64,000 nt of DNA from Diphasiastrum complanatum. Its lineage: Eukaryota > Streptophyta > Lycopodiopsida > Lycopodiales > Lycopodiaceae. Where the stretch lies: NCBI GenBank assembly GCA_029204225.1, contig CM055097.1, forward strand, positions 60,431,467-60,495,466, given 5' to 3'. Position numbers and translations under genes: made by a program. Under the pieces are notes generated by a model. It searched no databases. It saw only the letters and a list, made by a program, of their open reading frames with translations, and was not told where the DNA came from. Positions 51,701 through 54,700 of the stretch are shown piece by piece; within the stretch, counting starts at the first letter, position 1, and every line of letters begins with the position of its first letter.

Positions 51701-54625
51701 CAGCACATTGTCTTCAACGAAACACAACAATGGAGAATAAAATGAGATGCATACCTGAGAAAGGACACGCAATGCAAGATGCTGTATAGATGGGTATGTG
51801 CTACCGAACATGGTCCACCAGGTAATGGGTAGCTGCCTCCTCTCTGGATCCTGAGCAGCCGGGTGGCCGAATGTGCCCATGCCGAAACGAAATGCAGCGA
51901 GCTCCTCCATGAGCCTGATAGGATCCAAACCTATGTGTGGACCCACCCTGTGAATGTACTGAAGCCAATCGGCCTCGAGCTCCCTGTCTGCGATCTGTGT
52001 CGGAGAGAGGAAGAGGGGATGCAGCATGTGTGCAACGCTGTGGATACTCCTGTGGAAGTAGTTCCACCACGTCTCCCAGATGAACTTCAGCTCTGTCATC
52101 CTGCAGGTGAGAGGCATGTGGTGTAGGGCATTACAAAAAAACTTAACATTGACAGAAAAACAAACTAGCAATTACTAAAAAGATAAAGGCCAATTACATT
52201 ACTATACCGCTTACCTCTCTGGCTACAAGATGGGCAGCTGCAGGAACTGTCCAATCCGGTCCATGAGCTCATATACCAGTCCAAGTGTCGACCCCTCGCT
52301 GTCAGCCATGCGGAGCACAATGTAAAGTGGTCGAAGCAGTCCTGACAATGTCTATGCATCCCTCGAGAACTGGTCTCCCCTCACCGTGGAAGAAAAGTGC
52401 TCCCCATCCTCAGTGCTCGGAAATGTACTGGCACACCAAAGATCACTGGCAACTATCTGTAGAAGCTGCGCCTTGCACCTGATCAGACGGTCGATGACCA
52501 CCAAGTCGAATGCGTGTGGGGGCTGGCTTACGGAGGTCTAGATGGCTGAACACCTGGAACATGGCAAGAACACGCCTCTCACGGACGATGGCTCTAACCC
52601 AGGGAAGTGCACCTATGTCCCCCATCAGAAGGTCTATGCCGTGCGCGGCACAGGGGGTATGAACAATGTGAGGGAACTCGGCCTCTAGCAGTACACCCAT
52701 CTGAATGCAGTTCGTGGCATTGTCCGTCACCACTGTGACGACATGCTGTGGGCCTATGGACAGGATGGAAGACCTGATGACATCAAACATGAACTCTGCA
52801 GATATGACTCTCCCTCCCCTGCTGCAATCCACTGCCCTCAAAAACTGTGTGCCCATGCAGCTGGAGGCCAGTATGTTGAGGATCGGCCTCCTCCTGACAT
52901 CAATCCAGCCATCGGACATGATGCTGCAACCGTAAGTGGCCCAGTGGCGACGTAGAGGCTCCATCTCTCTAGACAATGACTCGACCCTATCCCTCAGCAT
53001 GTGTGTGCGGACAACTTCTGAACTAGGGACTCTCCAGCTAGGGCTGACAGACTGTGCAAGGCGGAAGGCCCTTCTGAAGGGCTTGGAGTTGTTGATGGCA
53101 AATGGAAGGTTCAGCTCATAAATCAGGCTGGCCACGGCCTGTGTGGCCTCTCTATCCATGTGCGGCTGATGCGCGCCGCGAATGCTCTGCTGCCTAAGAA
53201 CTCTCCCAGCTGGGCGACGGGTAGCGGACCTCCAGCACGGTGCACCAAACATGACGGGAATGGATGATGACGCGACAGGCTGGACACTAGTGGATGCATC
53301 AGCTGTAGACGTGGAATGGAGAGAGTGGGATGCACTGGCCGGGATGGGTGCAGCAGCGTAAGTGGGGTACACTGGTGGAGGGTGGACATCTGGCATGGGA
53401 TACGAAAACTGCTGGGTAGGGAGGTCATCTGGATGTGAAGGGAGGGAGGAAGGGATATCCTCAACATCCTGGAAGGCCTCGTCACTGGCATCCGGGGCTT
53501 GCTCCTGCTCGGGAGGCGGAGAGTCCATGAGAAAGTCATAAACTGGGGGAGTGCGAGCAACAGTAGGTGGTGGTGGAACCACAGTGGCAACTAGCGGACG
53601 CGGTGGGACAGGATCCACCGGAATGGGTGCAGATGGGGGTGCGTGAGGCGGAACTGTCTGAGAGGGACGAGGGGCAAAGGGACTGGACGAGGATGCACTC
53701 CCTCTCCTCGTGCGTGCCAGCCAAGCAGGCAGCAACTCGGGGTCAATTACGTAAGGAGCGGTGCAAAGCCGAAGAACACCCTCCGAAATGGTATTCTCCC
53801 CCGCCACAAGACGTGGCCCGTAGGTATCCAAAAGTCGCTGCCTAACGGGAACGGACATGCTGGCACAGGGGGCAGCATTTAGTGTGCCACCATCTCTCGC
53901 GCGTGCGCCGAGTAGGTGACCTTTAAGGCGAGAGAGGGTGGCAACGAACTCGGTCAGGCAATATCGACAACGCACTATCCTTGCACCGGACTTGTTAGAC
54001 TTGTCGGGAACCCGCCTGACAATGTCCACCTCGTTCCACAGATCGGCAAGGTTGGAATGCACCATCTCTGTAGAAAGGACTGCGGAAAGAAGGCAGAGAT
54101 CTCTGTGGGTGCGATAGGAGTCGGAAGGCTTGAAAAAACCACAATAAAGGCCGAAATAGCAATAGCAGGGGAGGACGCGATCAGTGCAATGCGAAGACAA
54201 TCGGGAGGGTGCGGACAGTAGGGCGATGGGCATACAACAGAGAGGGCGCGGACAGCAGGGAGGGCGTGGACAGTAGGGCGACGGGCAGGGAGAGGGATGA
54301 AGTGAGGGGGGGGGGTTAGGTTAAAAAAGAAAATATTAGTATATTAAATATTAAAAAATATTATATATTAAAAAATAATATATATTGTGGTACCGCGGAT
54401 CAGTATGGATCCGCGGTACCACACTGGATCCGCGGTACCGGGATCCGTGGATCCTGGTACCGCTGGATCTATGGTAGGAAGCAAAAGCACAAGGATCACC
54501 TTACTCTAAGAATTGAGCTGCAAAAGACCTAGGAAAGATGTGAAGGTAAAACAAAGCCACAGAAAAGAGTTCATTTCAGACTTTCCTTGGAAAGATTGAC
54601 TAGAAGGCTGAATTTGTACCGGATA

Positions 54626-54700
<75 letters not shown>

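Larger units (their letters stand above)
43421..54473 (-). mobile_element. hAT copy 4 (GGTACC family), both ends and 8-bp target duplication
   Basis: The element begins CATAGTGGCACG (43421) and ends CTGGATCTATG (54473). GTAGGAAG flanks it on both sides (43413-43420 and 54474-54481), an 8-bp duplication diagnostic of hAT transposition. GGTACC/CCGCGG palindromes lie next to both ends. Excluding the nested gypsy element (44589-50814 plus duplication) it is about 4.8 kb. From right to left it holds the BED-DUF659 transposase, dimerisation exons, the C-terminal exon split by the gypsy insertion, GTGAGAG repeats and five 84-bp repeats. The AT-hook end and ORF2 are missing. It is the only hAT copy here outside a (TA)n tract. 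Confidence 0.9.
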
